From: Mycolicibacterium sp. TUM20985 | GTDB lineage: Bacteria; Actinomycetota; Actinomycetes; Mycobacteriales; Mycobacteriaceae | NCBI RefSeq assembly: GCF_030295745.1 | Contig: NZ_AP027291.1 | Location: 2,542,001-2,606,000, forward strand | DNA: 64,000 nt | Direction of reading: 5' to 3' | Shown here: piece after piece, positions 8,463-16,908 of the stretch | How positions within the stretch are numbered: the first letter of the stretch is position 1 | Layout: each line of letters opens with the position of its first letter | Notes under the pieces: model-generated | The model's database searches: none | Seen by the model: the letters and a program-made list of their open reading frames with translations, nothing else | What the model was told of the DNA's origin: nothing | Translations under genes and position numbers: made by a program

Positions 8463-8531
8463 GCCGATCCGGAATAAGCCCGCACCCGATGATCTTGGAA
8501 GAGTTGCCCTCTCCCCGACTCAGGAGCATCC

Positions 8532-9341
8532 ATGACCCGTCCCGTCCGCGTTGCCGTGCAGATCCAGCCCGGCGGCACGCCCGACTACCGCACATGGCGC
8601 GACGCCGTCCTGGCCGCCGACGACCTCGGCGTCGACGTGATCTTCGGCTACGACCACTTCCACCGCCCGGCGATGAAGGGCATCGCCGACGGCAAGCCCA
8701 TCATGTTCGACGAGCAGCCCGACGTCGCCAACTTCGAGGGGTGGACCGCGCTCGCGTCGTGGGGCGAGATCACCTCACACGCCGAGATCGGGCTACTCGT
8801 CACCGGCGTCGGCTACCGCAATGCGGACCTGCTCGCCGATATGGCGCGCACCGTCGACCACATCAGCGGCGGCCGGCTCATCCTGGGCCTCGGCGCGGGC
8901 TGGTACGAAAAGGACTACAGCACTTACGGTTATGACTTTGGTACCTTCGGCTCCCGCTTCGATCTGTTCGACGAGCGCCTGATCCGCATCGAAAGCCGGC
9001 TCGCCGCATTGATTCCGCCGCCCGTGCGCAAGCTTCCGATCCTCATCGGCGGCACGGGGCCCAAGCGCTCGCTGCCCGCTGTCGCCAGGCATGCCGACAT
9101 CTGGCACGCGTTCCAGGACCTCGACGCGTTCCGTAGGTCCAGCGACCGCGTCGACGAGTTGGCGGCGACGTTCGGCCGAAACGGCGCCGATATCGAACGG
9201 TCGACCCTGTGGGAGAACCCCGACAGCGCTGATGCCTTCCGTGATGCGGGAGTGACGTTGTTCCAGACCGAACTCACCTCCGACGACGGCTACGACCTCA
9301 CGTCTCTCAAGCAGGTGCTCACCTGGCGGGACAACGGCTGA
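8532..9341 (+). CDS. LLM-class F420-dependent oxidoreductase
   Basis: A 269-residue luciferase-like TIM barrel. Evidence includes FGYDHFHRPA (family D-H-F/H cofactor region), LVTGVGYRNADLLADMARTVDHISGGRLILGLGAGWYEKDY, and KLPILIGGTGPKR. In mycobacteria this subgroup generally uses coenzyme F420 for hydride transfer. The substrate is unknown. ATG at 8532 is the first plausible start. The gene is monocistronic in appearance, flanked by an AKR relic and a 265-bp gap. Confidence 0.88.
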   Translation: MTRPVRVAVQIQPGGTPDYRTWRDAVLAADDLGVDVIFGYDHFHRPAMKGIADGKPIMFDEQPDVANFEGWTALASWGEITSHAEIGLLVTGVGYRNADLLADMARTVDHISGGRLILGLGAGWYEKDYSTYGYDFGTFGSRFDLFDERLIRIESRLAALIPPPVRKLPILIGGTGPKRSLPAVARHADIWHAFQDLDAFRRSSDRVDELAATFGRNGADIERSTLWENPDSADAFRDAGVTLFQTELTSDDGYDLTSLKQVLTWRDNG

Positions 9342-9606
9342 GCCAAATCGTTGTCTCGCTGACCTATTCGCCGCCCTGGTGATCTGAAGAGGTCCCTCGA
9401 TGTACCGAAGGTGAAGGATTCGGCTTAACACCTCGACCTCGCCCGGTACACCCTCAATGAACTCCGTCAAGGCCTCGAAGCGGAGTTGCCCCAGTTCCCT
9501 CATGGCTGACGATCCGGCTGTGCGATCTGCGTTCTAGCATCGCTTTCGTGGTTGCTGGGGCACAATTGCGCTTACGCGAGTGACGATTTTATCCGGGGGC
9601 CGATCG

Positions 9607-12243
9607 GTGAATGAACGTACAGGCATGATCCTGATGGTGGGGGCGGCGTCCATCGGGCTCGCACTGACCACTGGTGACGGGATTGCGGTGGCCGAACCAT
9701 CGGCGACGAACTCGGCGGAATCTGGTCCCTCCTCATCGACCGATTCGTCTCCGTCGACGGCCGGAAGCACGCACACCCACGCCAGCGGCGGCCCCAGCAC
9801 GGCGATGGGCGCATCCAGCGATCCGAAGGGGCAAGCTACTTCAAGCGGAATAGGCGTTGAAGACGCTGGCGCTGATGCAAGCGAGTCGACTCCCGGCACC
9901 GAACGAGCCGCCGGTTCCAGCGCCGACGACGACGATGACTCGACGGGTGACGCGGGCACCGACGCCGGTGCCAAACACCACCGATCCGGTGCTGTGAAGT
10001 CCAGTCCTGTTGCGAAGGGCACAGTTTCGCCGCCCGAACGCGACCGCGCCGACTCGTCGGTGAACCCGCGACCTCAGGCGCCCGCCGTGCACGATGAGGG
10101 GCCGGCGGAGACCCCTACCGCCGTCGACGCCGTCTCGTCCACTCCATCGGATCTGGTGACCAAACCCCAGCCATCGGTGGCGGCCGTTCCCGAGCAGGTG
10201 CCGACAGCGGCGACGGTTCCACCGTCAGACCCCAGCCCGGCTCATCAGGTGGTGACGGCACCGGACGGGGTCATCGCCGGCGTCGCCAACTTGCTCGGCA
10301 CACCGGGTGCACCAGCTCCGGTCGAGCCCCCGTCGGTGTGGACCGTCCTGGCGTGGGTTCAACGCCAGGTTGCCGAGATGGTGGCCGCTCCCATGGCGTC
10401 GCGGCAGATCGCGGCATCCAAGAGCACCACCGCCACCACCATCGCGACCGTCACCACCATCAACGTCAAGGAGTACGGAGCGGTCGGAGACGGCATCACC
10501 GATGACTCGGCCGCCATCAAGGCTGCGGTTGCCGCCTTGACGTCCGGCGAACGCCTCTATCTCCCCTTGGGAGATTACCGATTCGCCCAACAACACCCCG
10601 TCGGTGAGGCCGCGATCGTGCTGGCGGGCCTGTCGAACGTGACCGTCGAATTCGAGCCGGGGGCTCGGCTGCTGATGGACAACCTCGACTCGAACGGGTA
10701 CGGGACGAGTCACGGCATCCGCGTGCAGGGGGCGGCGTCGCACGTAGCGATCCTGAACCCGACGATCGAATGGGTCACCAGGCCCTCGGCGCGGAGCTTC
10801 GGCGACGGCATCTCGGTCCTCGGCTGGCCATCGGACTCCCCGCCCCCGGCTGGCTGGGTCGGCTCGACGGGAACGGTCGACTTCGTGTCGATCATCAACG
10901 GGCGGACCGTCAACGCCCCGCAGGCTGGAGCCGTAATCATGGGGGCCTCCGACGTCACGGTCACTAACTTCACGGCGATCGGTACTTTGGCCGACGGGCT
11001 GCACTTCAACGCCGATCGCCGCGTCACCGTCGACGGCCTCGTCGCCGTGAACACCGGTGACGACGGGCTGGCCTTCGTCACCTACTACGACCCGAGCCAA
11101 CTCTGGACCTACGGCCCCACCGACGGCCCCTTCAATCAGGCCGGCGTCGGCGCATGGAACAACGGCGGCTCGGTCGCCTCGCACATCTTCGTCACGGGCG
11201 GCCGCGCGAACGGCGTCCGCGTGCAGGGCGGTTATGACATCACCATCAGTGACATCACGGTGACCGACAAGGACTTCGGCATCCAACTCAACTCGGCGAA
11301 GGCTACCGGGCCCGGGGACTGGACGAGCCTGGCCTCGCGTGACGTTCACTTCTCTAACGTGACCATTGATGGTGCCCAGACCGCAATAGTATTGGCCACC
11401 AACAACATCGATGGTACCGAGGACCCCATGTGGTGGGACTTCGCTGGTTCGTCGATCAGTGACGTCACGATCACCGGCGCCAAGAACTGGTCGCTCGCGG
11501 TGGAGACGCCCGCCACTATCACCAGCAAGTTCGCTGGAATCACACTGCGGCACATTCGTGCCGAGAGCATGGCGGCCGATGGACCGTTCGGCGGCGGCAA
11601 CGGAGGAATCCTGCTCGCGTCGTTGCACGACTCGGTGATCGATGACGTGCAGCTGGTCTCGGATCACTCGGGCGACATCAACTTGCTCGGCGCGGGGCAA
11701 CTGCGCTCTGCTCTCTCCGCCGAGGATCTGCCGTCATCCAACCTCGACGTGAATGATCTCGTCCTGCGGGGACCCGGCCGCATCCTCATTCAAGACATCG
11801 CGGGCGTGCACTTCGGGAACGTGGCGTCTTATGGCGCGGACTCGAGCGCAGTGATCCTCTACCGCGTCAAGGGCGCGTCGTTCGACCACATCGGTGCATA
11901 CATGCCCGGACGGGGTAGCGGTGAGGGCTACGGCGTGCGCCTGCTGCAGGTGTTCGACATCGGCATTCAAGACATCGAGGTGACCATCGACGACCACATC
12001 GGAACCACCTGGTGGGCAATCGAACTCGGCGGGGGAATCCCGACCGGGGACATCGCGGGCAGAGGCGTGCGGATCGCGAACGTCACCTACGTCAGCGAAC
12101 GGGACGCCACCGGGTCCGACATCGTCTGGCAGGGCGGACCCTACGGCCCGGTGGACTGGTTCATCCAGGCCACCTGGCGCCACGGTGGCGAGGCCACGCC
12201 GCAGTGGCGGTCGGCGCTGTACGGCGACACCAGTCCGGTCTGA
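9607..12243 (+). CDS. Large exported right-handed beta-helix (pectate-lyase-superfamily) protein
   Basis: About 878 residues. Residues 1-30 are a signal peptide (MILMVGAASIGLAL core, cleavage likely after AVA). Residues about 30-275 are a low-complexity Ser/Thr/Pro/Ala linker with acidic patches. From about residue 283 the Pectate_lyase_3 start motif NVKEYGAVGDGITDDSAAIK opens a parallel beta-helix, with repeated turns such as SDVTVTNFTAIGTLADGLHF and RGVRIANVTYVSE. Such proteins are glycoside hydrolases/lyases (GH28-like) or phage-type tailspikes; the substrate is not evident. I use the GTG at 9607 (CGGGGGC seven bases upstream); a GTG at 9580 is in frame without a ribosome-binding site. Confidence 0.85.
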   Translation: MNERTGMILMVGAASIGLALTTGDGIAVAEPSATNSAESGPSSSTDSSPSTAGSTHTHASGGPSTAMGASSDPKGQATSSGIGVEDAGADASESTPGTERAAGSSADDDDDSTGDAGTDAGAKHHRSGAVKSSPVAKGTVSPPERDRADSSVNPRPQAPAVHDEGPAETPTAVDAVSSTPSDLVTKPQPSVAAVPEQVPTAATVPPSDPSPAHQVVTAPDGVIAGVANLLGTPGAPAPVEPPSVWTVLAWVQRQVAEMVAAPMASRQIAASKSTTATTIATVTTINVKEYGAVGDGITDDSAAIKAAVAALTSGERLYLPLGDYRFAQQHPVGEAAIVLAGLSNVTVEFEPGARLLMDNLDSNGYGTSHGIRVQGAASHVAILNPTIEWVTRPSARSFGDGISVLGWPSDSPPPAGWVGSTGTVDFVSIINGRTVNAPQAGAVIMGASDVTVTNFTAIGTLADGLHFNADRRVTVDGLVAVNTGDDGLAFVTYYDPSQLWTYGPTDGPFNQAGVGAWNNGGSVASHIFVTGGRANGVRVQGGYDITISDITVTDKDFGIQLNSAKATGPGDWTSLASRDVHFSNVTIDGAQTAIVLATNNIDGTEDPMWWDFAGSSISDVTITGAKNWSLAVETPATITSKFAGITLRHIRAESMAADGPFGGGNGGILLASLHDSVIDDVQLVSDHSGDINLLGAGQLRSALSAEDLPSSNLDVNDLVLRGPGRILIQDIAGVHFGNVASYGADSSAVILYRVKGASFDHIGAYMPGRGSGEGYGVRLLQVFDIGIQDIEVTIDDHIGTTWWAIELGGGIPTGDIAGRGVRIANVTYVSERDATGSDIVWQGGPYGPVDWFIQATWRHGGEATPQWRSALYGDTSPV

Positions 12244-12284
12244 GCCCAGCACAGCCATCGCTCGGCTACCCACGCCCGGAAGCG

Positions 12285-12739
12285 CGGCGCGCCCCAACAG
12301 CCGAGCGCGATCGCTTCGGGAATCAGCGAGATCGCCGCCTCGGACCACGGTTGAGCATCGATGACGAACACCGACGCCAACGCCTCATCGACTGGCGCGA
12401 GCTGATCCTCGCGGCTGATCGCGAGGACCTTGGCCCGCGCCCGACGCGCCGCCGCACCATACGGCGAGTTCTCCAGCAAACCAAGCCCTGCGAGCACCGC
12501 CAGCGACTCCGGCACCGAGAGATTCAGCGGCGGCAGTGAGTGTTCCCGCAGGATCGAATACCCGCGCGACACCCCGTAGTCGGCGTAGATCGGAACCCCC
12601 GCAAGCTGGATGGACTGGATGCCAGCTCAATCGTGCGCTTCGACACCTCGAACTCCTCCGAGAGCCGAGCGGCCGACAATGGCCGGCGTGATCCCCGCAG
12701 CAGATCGACCAGCGCGTACAACCGCTCGGCTCGCCTCAT
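12285..12739 (-). pseudogene. YafY/WYL-type transcriptional regulator, frameshifted and truncated
   Basis: The start MRRAERLYALVDLLRGSRRP, with LSAARLSEEFEVSKRTIE, is a clear HTH_11 domain. Near 12618 the frame breaks; two bases over, the protein resumes IQSIQLAGVPIYADYGVSRG and continues through SVPESLAVLAGLGLLENSPYG to FVIDAQPWSEAAISLIPEAIALG. The family has ERDI at the break, so one base has been lost. The WYL ligand domain is missing beyond about 12290. The gene cannot give a functional regulator. Confidence 0.75.
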
Positions 12740-12760
12740 GAGTGTGAGTGTCCCCCAGTC

Positions 12761-12965
12761 TCAGGTGAGGTGCGCGCGTGTCCCATTGACCGACCACACC
12801 TCGCGGATCAGCCCATCGTCGGTGAAGTCGAAGACATCGATCCCGCCCACGGCAAGATCCCCGACCTGCATGTTCCAGAGCATCCGCTGAGAGGTCACCC
12901 CCCCGGGCACACCACGGTACCGAGCAGTCCCCCGGTGTGTCTGACGATGACTTCCGAAGTGCCCT
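12761..12965 (-). pseudogene. SnoaL/NTF2-like protein fragment
   Basis: One frame gives GTSEVIVRHTGGLLGT and a second gives SQRMLWNMQVGDLAVGGIDV, then DDGLIREVWSVNG. These are consecutive strands of a SnoaL-like (NTF2 fold) ester-cyclase-type protein. The frame changes at the seven-C run near 12898-12904, a likely slippage site. The N-terminal helices are absent. It directly precedes the WYL relic on the same strand. Confidence 0.6.
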
Positions 12966-13019
12966 AGGGACTTTCGCCAAGCCGCCTGCTCAGCTGCGAG
13001 TGAACCTGCGCGCCGTGCA

Positions 13020-13631
13020 TCAGAGCCCGGAAGGTACGACCTTGCCGTTGACCGTCACCTCGACCTGATCCGTCTTCGCGTCGTACTCGATCTTGCCGTG
13101 TTCGAAGGTCGTCACGAGGAGATCGCCGACGGTGTTCTCGTCGCTGGTGGGCGCGCCCAGCGGGCCCACTGAGCCGTTTTCGCCGGTGACCGCAGGCAAG
13201 CCCTCAGGGTCGCGCTGGACATTCCAGGCCTCGCGGATCCTGCCCCAGGTGATGTATCCAGGCGTACCCGCTTCGTCGTTCTTGGCAGTAATCACGCCGC
13301 CCTGGAACTGCTGGAACACCACACCACTCTCCCGTGCGCCCGCATTGCGGTCACCCGTCAGTGGCTTGCCGAGGGCCTGCCGCTGATTCTCGGTTGCCGA
13401 CGCGTACTTGGCCGCAATCGGACCGGTCAGCGTCACCTCGACGTCTCTCTCCCCGGTGAGCTTCACTTCGGTGGGCGGGGCTTGAGTCTCGGAGGTGACG
13501 ATCAGCTCGACCTGCGGCGGCGCCGACGCGTCGACATTTCCGCCATTGCTGCAGCCGACGGTGATCAATGCGACGACGGCCAGGCCGACGACTGCCGTGT
13601 GGCGGTATGCGATCGTCCTCATGGGACTCAC
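13020..13631 (-). CDS. Exported LGFP-repeat lipoprotein
   Basis: A 203-residue lipoprotein. The N-terminus (AVVGLAVVALITVGC) has a lipobox with the acylated Cys at about residue 27. Residues about 73-175 hold LGFP-type repeats (IAAKYASATENQRQALGKPL, VVFQQFQGGVITAKN, PAVTGENGSVGPLGAPTSDE, LVTTFEHGKIEYD), which in corynebacterial and mycobacterial proteins associate with the mycolyl-arabinogalactan wall. The GTG start at 13631 has GGAAGA seven bases upstream; an ATG three codons later is an alternative. It stands alone amid decayed genes. Confidence 0.85.
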   Translation of the reverse strand: MSPMRTIAYRHTAVVGLAVVALITVGCSNGGNVDASAPPQVELIVTSETQAPPTEVKLTGERDVEVTLTGPIAAKYASATENQRQALGKPLTGDRNAGARESGVVFQQFQGGVITAKNDEAGTPGYITWGRIREAWNVQRDPEGLPAVTGENGSVGPLGAPTSDENTVGDLLVTTFEHGKIEYDAKTDQVEVTVNGKVVPSGL

Positions 13632-13734
13632 TCTCGCGTCTTCCTTCGGTACGGGTCAAATCTCGGCGGAATCGCCAGCCATGCGGTCCCCGACCCGGCC
13701 GGACTGAAGGGTGGGCTATCCGTGGGTGCATGAA

Positions 13735-14060
13735 GCTCGGTTGCCGACGTCTCTTGGCTGGCCCATGACGCCAACACGGCCAGATTGTCAAAGGCCGGGC
13801 CCTCCCGCAGGTGCGGTGTAGACATTCAAATGCAGGCCAGGTTCGGTGGGCACGTCCATGGACTCAAGATTCGAGTCGGCGGGCCCACCACCGCTGCCGG
13901 AATAGCTCACTGCACGTTGATAATTCGCCCGGCAACGCGATGAGCCCCTCGTCGTGGGGATTACGGCCCACTTCCATACGCAACGTGGCTGCCGCATTCC
14001 GCGCCACCTGGCGATCACTCCCCCGGCCTCTGTGCGTCCAGTGGGGGCCGAAGCATGCCG
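13735..14060 (-). pseudogene. XRE-family MmyB-like regulator, C-terminal relic
   Basis: Three minus frames read in turn. The first carries RQVARNAAATLRMEVGRNPH, then DEGLIALPGELSTCSELFRQ, then RWWARRLES. The second gives VPTEPGLHLNVYTAPAGGPG. The third gives DNLAVLASWASQ. These are consecutive parts of the MmyB-like ligand-binding domain (family: R...LR.eaGR.P.D..L..LvgELs..S..Fr..W and later tly.YtAePGs). The His-rich segment between the first two and the N-terminal helix-turn-helix are missing. The gene is deleted and frameshifted. Confidence 0.65.
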
Positions 14061-14237
14061 TAGCAACTCGCGTAATTCCCCACTGAGTCACGGGGGCGCA
14101 CGTCTGGTGGCGACCCCCACGATTGCAATTTCGATTAGGGGGAACCCATCTGGCACCGGTTCTCGTCAATCGACGATGAGCCGAGCGACCCTCCGCGCCA
14201 AGTGCGCGAGAGCTCCGACGAAGAAGAGAGCCACATC

Positions 14238-14768
14238 ATGACCACCTCAGACCCGCGGGAACCGACCGACTCCACGACTTCCGACACCGGCGCCGACCTG
14301 GAGGTCGACCACGCCGCCTTGGATGAGCCGCGCGGTAACTGGCAGGCCGCACAGGACGCGGCGGCCCATGCCGAGAATCAGCTCTCCCTCGTGTTGGGAC
14401 GGCTCGAGGACAATGCCGAACGCCGCACCGCCGACGAGGCCGCGCTGCAAGCCGCGATCGACCAGCAGGCCGAACTCAAGCGCGCGATCAAGACGGCGGG
14501 TGAACAGCGGGAAACGCTGCGCAAGGCGCGAAGCAAGGCCCAACGCGAAGTGGAAGAGGCACGCAAGCGCGCCCAAGCCGCCGAGGCGAAGTACGACGAG
14601 GCTCTCCTCGTCGAGGTGCTCGCCGCGCAGAAGAGCAAGGATCTGTCTGCGTCCGATAGCCAGTCGGAGGCAGTGCATGACGAAACCGATGGCGTGGCGA
14701 CACCTCTCGCGCCGTCGTCTGCTCAGACGACGGCCGCAGCGGTGACGGCTCGCAACGCGGGCGCCTAG
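14238..14768 (+). CDS. Alanine-rich coiled-coil protein
   Basis: A 176-residue soluble protein dominated by one long heptad-rich helix (residues about 30-140: AENQLSLVLGRLEDNAERRT, QAAIDQQAELKRAIKTAGEQ, EVEEARKRAQAAEAKYDEAL) with acidic, Ser/Thr-rich ends. No cysteine, signal or membrane segment is seen. AAGAAGAGAG at 14221-14230 is a good ribosome-binding site for the ATG at 14238. The protein may be structural or a partner-binding coil; no named family was recognised. Confidence 0.7.
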   Translation: MTTSDPREPTDSTTSDTGADLEVDHAALDEPRGNWQAAQDAAAHAENQLSLVLGRLEDNAERRTADEAALQAAIDQQAELKRAIKTAGEQRETLRKARSKAQREVEEARKRAQAAEAKYDEALLVEVLAAQKSKDLSASDSQSEAVHDETDGVATPLAPSSAQTTAAAVTARNAGA

Positions 14769-14836
14769 CTCACGTCGTCCAAGGCGGTGCAGGCGTTCCG
14801 ATCACCCGACTGAGTGATTCCAGGAGGTAGGCGATC

Positions 14837-15607
14837 ATGGCTCGCTTCGAGGACAGGGTTGCGATCGTGACGGGCGCGGGGGCGCCGAACGGCATCGGCG
14901 CCGAAATCGCCCGCCAACTGGTCGAGGAGGGCGCCCGGGTGGTCATGGGCGCGACGTCGGACCGCATTCACGAGCGCTCAGCCGAACTGGGCCCGGCGGC
15001 GGTAGGCGTGATCGCCGACCTCACCGTGGACGGTGCAGCCGACACACTCGTGCGAGCCGCGTTGCAGAAGTGGGGGCGGCTCGACGTGTTGGTCAACAAC
15101 GCAGGCATGACGTCTGTCTCGGCTGGTTGGGACGCCGACGACGAGGTGGCAGACCTGTCTCTGGCCGACTGGGAAGCCGCGATCTCACGGAACCTGACCA
15201 CCGCGTTTCTCGCCTGCAAAGCAGCGATCCCGGTGATGCGCGCGGCGGGCTACGGCCGCATCGTGTCGATCGGATCTACCACCGGGACGGTCAACGCGAT
15301 GCCGGGCCAGTCGACCTACACTGCCGCCAAGGCTGGCCTCGTCGGGCTGACGCAGGCGCTGGCGCTAGAGGTCGTCACCTCCGGGATCACCGTGAATGTC
15401 GTTGCGCCGGGCTATGTCTCGACAGGATCGCAGCTGGCCTTCGAAGCTGATGCTGCCGCCGCGGGCCCGATCGGGCGCAGCGGCACGCCACATGAGATCG
15501 CCGCCTGCGTGCTGTTTCTCGCTCACGAATCAGCCTCGTTCGTCACCGGCTCGGTGTTGGTGGCCGACGGGGGACACAACCTTCCCGAGACGTGGAACGC
15601 GCGCTGA
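14837..15607 (+). CDS. Short-chain dehydrogenase/reductase (FabG-like)
   Basis: A 256-residue Rossmann oxidoreductase. It has the glycine motif TGAGAPNGIG at residues 12-21, NNAG at 87-90, catalytic Ser147 (SIGST), Tyr161 and Lys165 (YTAAK), and the C-terminal ASFVTGSVLVADGGHN of classical SDRs. It likely acts as an NAD(P)-dependent 3-oxoacyl or hydroxy-compound reductase; the substrate is unknown. AGGAGGTAGG nine bases before the ATG is a strong ribosome-binding site. The PhnZ-like HD gene follows 78 bp downstream on the same strand, and the two may be co-transcribed. Confidence 0.9.
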   Translation: MARFEDRVAIVTGAGAPNGIGAEIARQLVEEGARVVMGATSDRIHERSAELGPAAVGVIADLTVDGAADTLVRAALQKWGRLDVLVNNAGMTSVSAGWDADDEVADLSLADWEAAISRNLTTAFLACKAAIPVMRAAGYGRIVSIGSTTGTVNAMPGQSTYTAAKAGLVGLTQALALEVVTSGITVNVVAPGYVSTGSQLAFEADAAAAGPIGRSGTPHEIAACVLFLAHESASFVTGSVLVADGGHNLPETWNAR

Positions 15608-15685
15608 TCGGCTCGGCTCCCCGACCCGCGGTCGCCGCCAATCACCGCTAGATTTGACGCAGAAGTCCGACGGAAGGATCCGCCC

Positions 15686-16255
15686 ATGAGCGTGCAGACA
15701 CGTGCCACCTACCGCACGATGGACGAGGGCACCGCGGAGGACTACGCCCTCATCGAGCGGGCAGAAGAGGCCAACAACGCTGGACTGGTCCCCCGCGTCC
15801 TCGCCCTGGTAGAGGCGCTCGCCGATGGACAGCAGGCGTATCCGATCAGTCGGCTCGAGCACACCCTGCAATCGGCGACCCGTGCCGTCGATGACGGACG
15901 TTCGGATCAGTACGTCGCCGCCGCGCTCCTGCACGACATCGGTGACACGTATGCACCGCACGCCCATGGCGCCTTCGCGGCCGCCGTCATCGCGCCTTAC
16001 GTGTCCGAACGGCTCGCCTGGATCGTCAAGGTGCATCCCGAGTTTCAGCAGTATTACTACGCCCCTCACATGGGTGGTGTGCGGGATGCCCGGGAGAAGT
16101 ACCGCGGGCACCAATGGTTCGACGACTGCGTCGAGTTCTGCGAGAAGTACGACCAGAACTGCTTCGACGTGGACTTCGAGCACCGTCCGCTCGAGTTCTT
16201 TCGATCGATCGTCGAGCGCGTGTTCGCGCGCGAACCGTGGACTGCCACCGACTGA
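15686..16255 (+). CDS. HD-domain protein related to PhnZ-type diiron oxygenases
   Basis: A 189-residue HD-superfamily protein. Putative metal ligands come from LEHTLQSATRA, LLHDIGDTYAPHAH and KVHPEFQQYYY. The tail (GHQWFDDCVEFCEKYDQNCF, then DFEHRPLEFF) matches proteins annotated as phosphonate-degradation-associated HD oxygenases (PhnZ and myo-inositol-oxygenase-like) rather than nucleotide phosphohydrolases. Neighbours show no other phosphonate gene, so the substrate remains open. The ATG has GGAAGGATCC just upstream (15673-15682). The stop is 35 bp before the cysteine-ladder gene. Confidence 0.8.
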   Translation: MSVQTRATYRTMDEGTAEDYALIERAEEANNAGLVPRVLALVEALADGQQAYPISRLEHTLQSATRAVDDGRSDQYVAAALLHDIGDTYAPHAHGAFAAAVIAPYVSERLAWIVKVHPEFQQYYYAPHMGGVRDAREKYRGHQWFDDCVEFCEKYDQNCFDVDFEHRPLEFFRSIVERVFAREPWTATD

Positions 16256-16290
16256 CCGATCTGTCGCACGACGACGCGGCCGGACGCATA

Positions 16291-16713
16291 ATGAACGCCG
16301 TGATCAAGTCACTCGCCCCGGCCCACGACGATTCCACCGCCGTGGCCGGGTCCGTGGGGACGGTCAGCAGCGCGGTAGTCGCCGGCTCGGCGGGCACCGT
16401 GGCGAGCACCGTGGTGGCCGGCTCCGCTGGCACCGTGGCCAGCGCCGGTGTGGTGAGTTCTGCGGCTACGGTGGCGAGTACGGCAGTGGCGGGCTCGATG
16501 GCCACCGCTGCCAGCGCAGCCGTCTCCGGAAGCATGGTCATCACGATGTGCGTCGCCATGGCTGGATGCATCGCCTGCGTCGCGTGCGGATTCTGCAAGA
16601 AGTGCGTCGCCTGCGTGGGTTGCGTCCGTTGCTTCGACTGCGTGGGCTGTATCGGCTGCTACGACTGCACCGGTCTGCGTTTCGCGTTCGGGAAGCGCGA
16701 CGTTCATGCCTGA
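16291..16713 (+). CDS. Repeat protein with 12-residue Ala/Gly/Ser/Thr/Val repeats and a period-3 cysteine ladder
   Basis: The protein has 140 residues. Residues 17-76 are five exact 12-residue units of the form AVAGSAGTVAST (36-bp tandem repeats at 16339-16518) plus a partial sixth. Residues 87-126 hold 13 cysteines, all at positions divisible by three (87, then every third residue from 93 to 126), with Val, Ala, Gly or Ile mostly between. A basic tail FGKRDVHA closes it. No signal peptide is seen; the part around residues 78-100 is hydrophobic enough to insert in a membrane. ATG at 16291 is the only sensible start. I recognise no family. A metal- or cluster-binding thiol array, or a modified peptide precursor, are possibilities only. 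Confidence 0.72.
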   Translation: MNAVIKSLAPAHDDSTAVAGSVGTVSSAVVAGSAGTVASTVVAGSAGTVASAGVVSSAATVASTAVAGSMATAASAAVSGSMVITMCVAMAGCIACVACGFCKKCVACVGCVRCFDCVGCIGCYDCTGLRFAFGKRDVHA

Positions 16714-16729
16714 CCGCGGCTAGGCGGAC

Positions 16730-16879
16730 CTAGGTATTGAAGTCCGGCAGTGGGTTGTCGGCCGCGGCCTGTTCCGGTGTCACCTCGTCGTCGCGTTCGT
16801 CGGACTGCTGTTGGCGGGTCACCTCGGCGGCGTGCCGCAGGTTCTCGCCGGTGTTCTCCACGTGGTCGGGTGTGCTCAT
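16730..16879 (-). CDS. Small acidic hydrophilic protein (49 aa)
   Basis: Reads MSTPDHVENTGENLRHAAEV, then TRQQQSDERDDEVTPEQAAA, then DNPLPDFNT. It is strongly hydrophilic, without Cys or Trp, and likely disordered. Codon choice looks typical of the genome. It is followed 17 bp from the stop by the converging cysteine-ladder gene, and lies 29 bp downstream of the DUF2256 gene on the same strand, so the two may share a transcript. The function is unknown. Confidence 0.55.
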   Translation of the reverse strand: MSTPDHVENTGENLRHAAEVTRQQQSDERDDEVTPEQAAADNPLPDFNT

Positions 16880-16908
16880 GACGAAGGCATACCCGTAGCG
16901 GCGCGATC

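Noticed and set aside
9353..9503. Short minus frame MRELGQLRFEALTEFIEGVP and following residues
   Set aside because: The first ~45 codons look protein-like and may be a relic, but I recognise no family and the frame runs on antisense into the oxidoreductase gene.
10225..11700. A 491-codon open frame on the minus strand opposite the beta-helix gene
   Set aside because: It is antisense to a clearly coding frame with signal peptide and domain motifs; its translation is Arg/Asp/Val-biased with no recognisable domain, as expected for the shadow of a GC-rich gene.
15686..16255. Reading the HD gene as part of a phosphonate degradation cluster
   Set aside because: No phosphonate transporter, PhnY, PhnW or lyase gene is present in the surrounding 15 kb.
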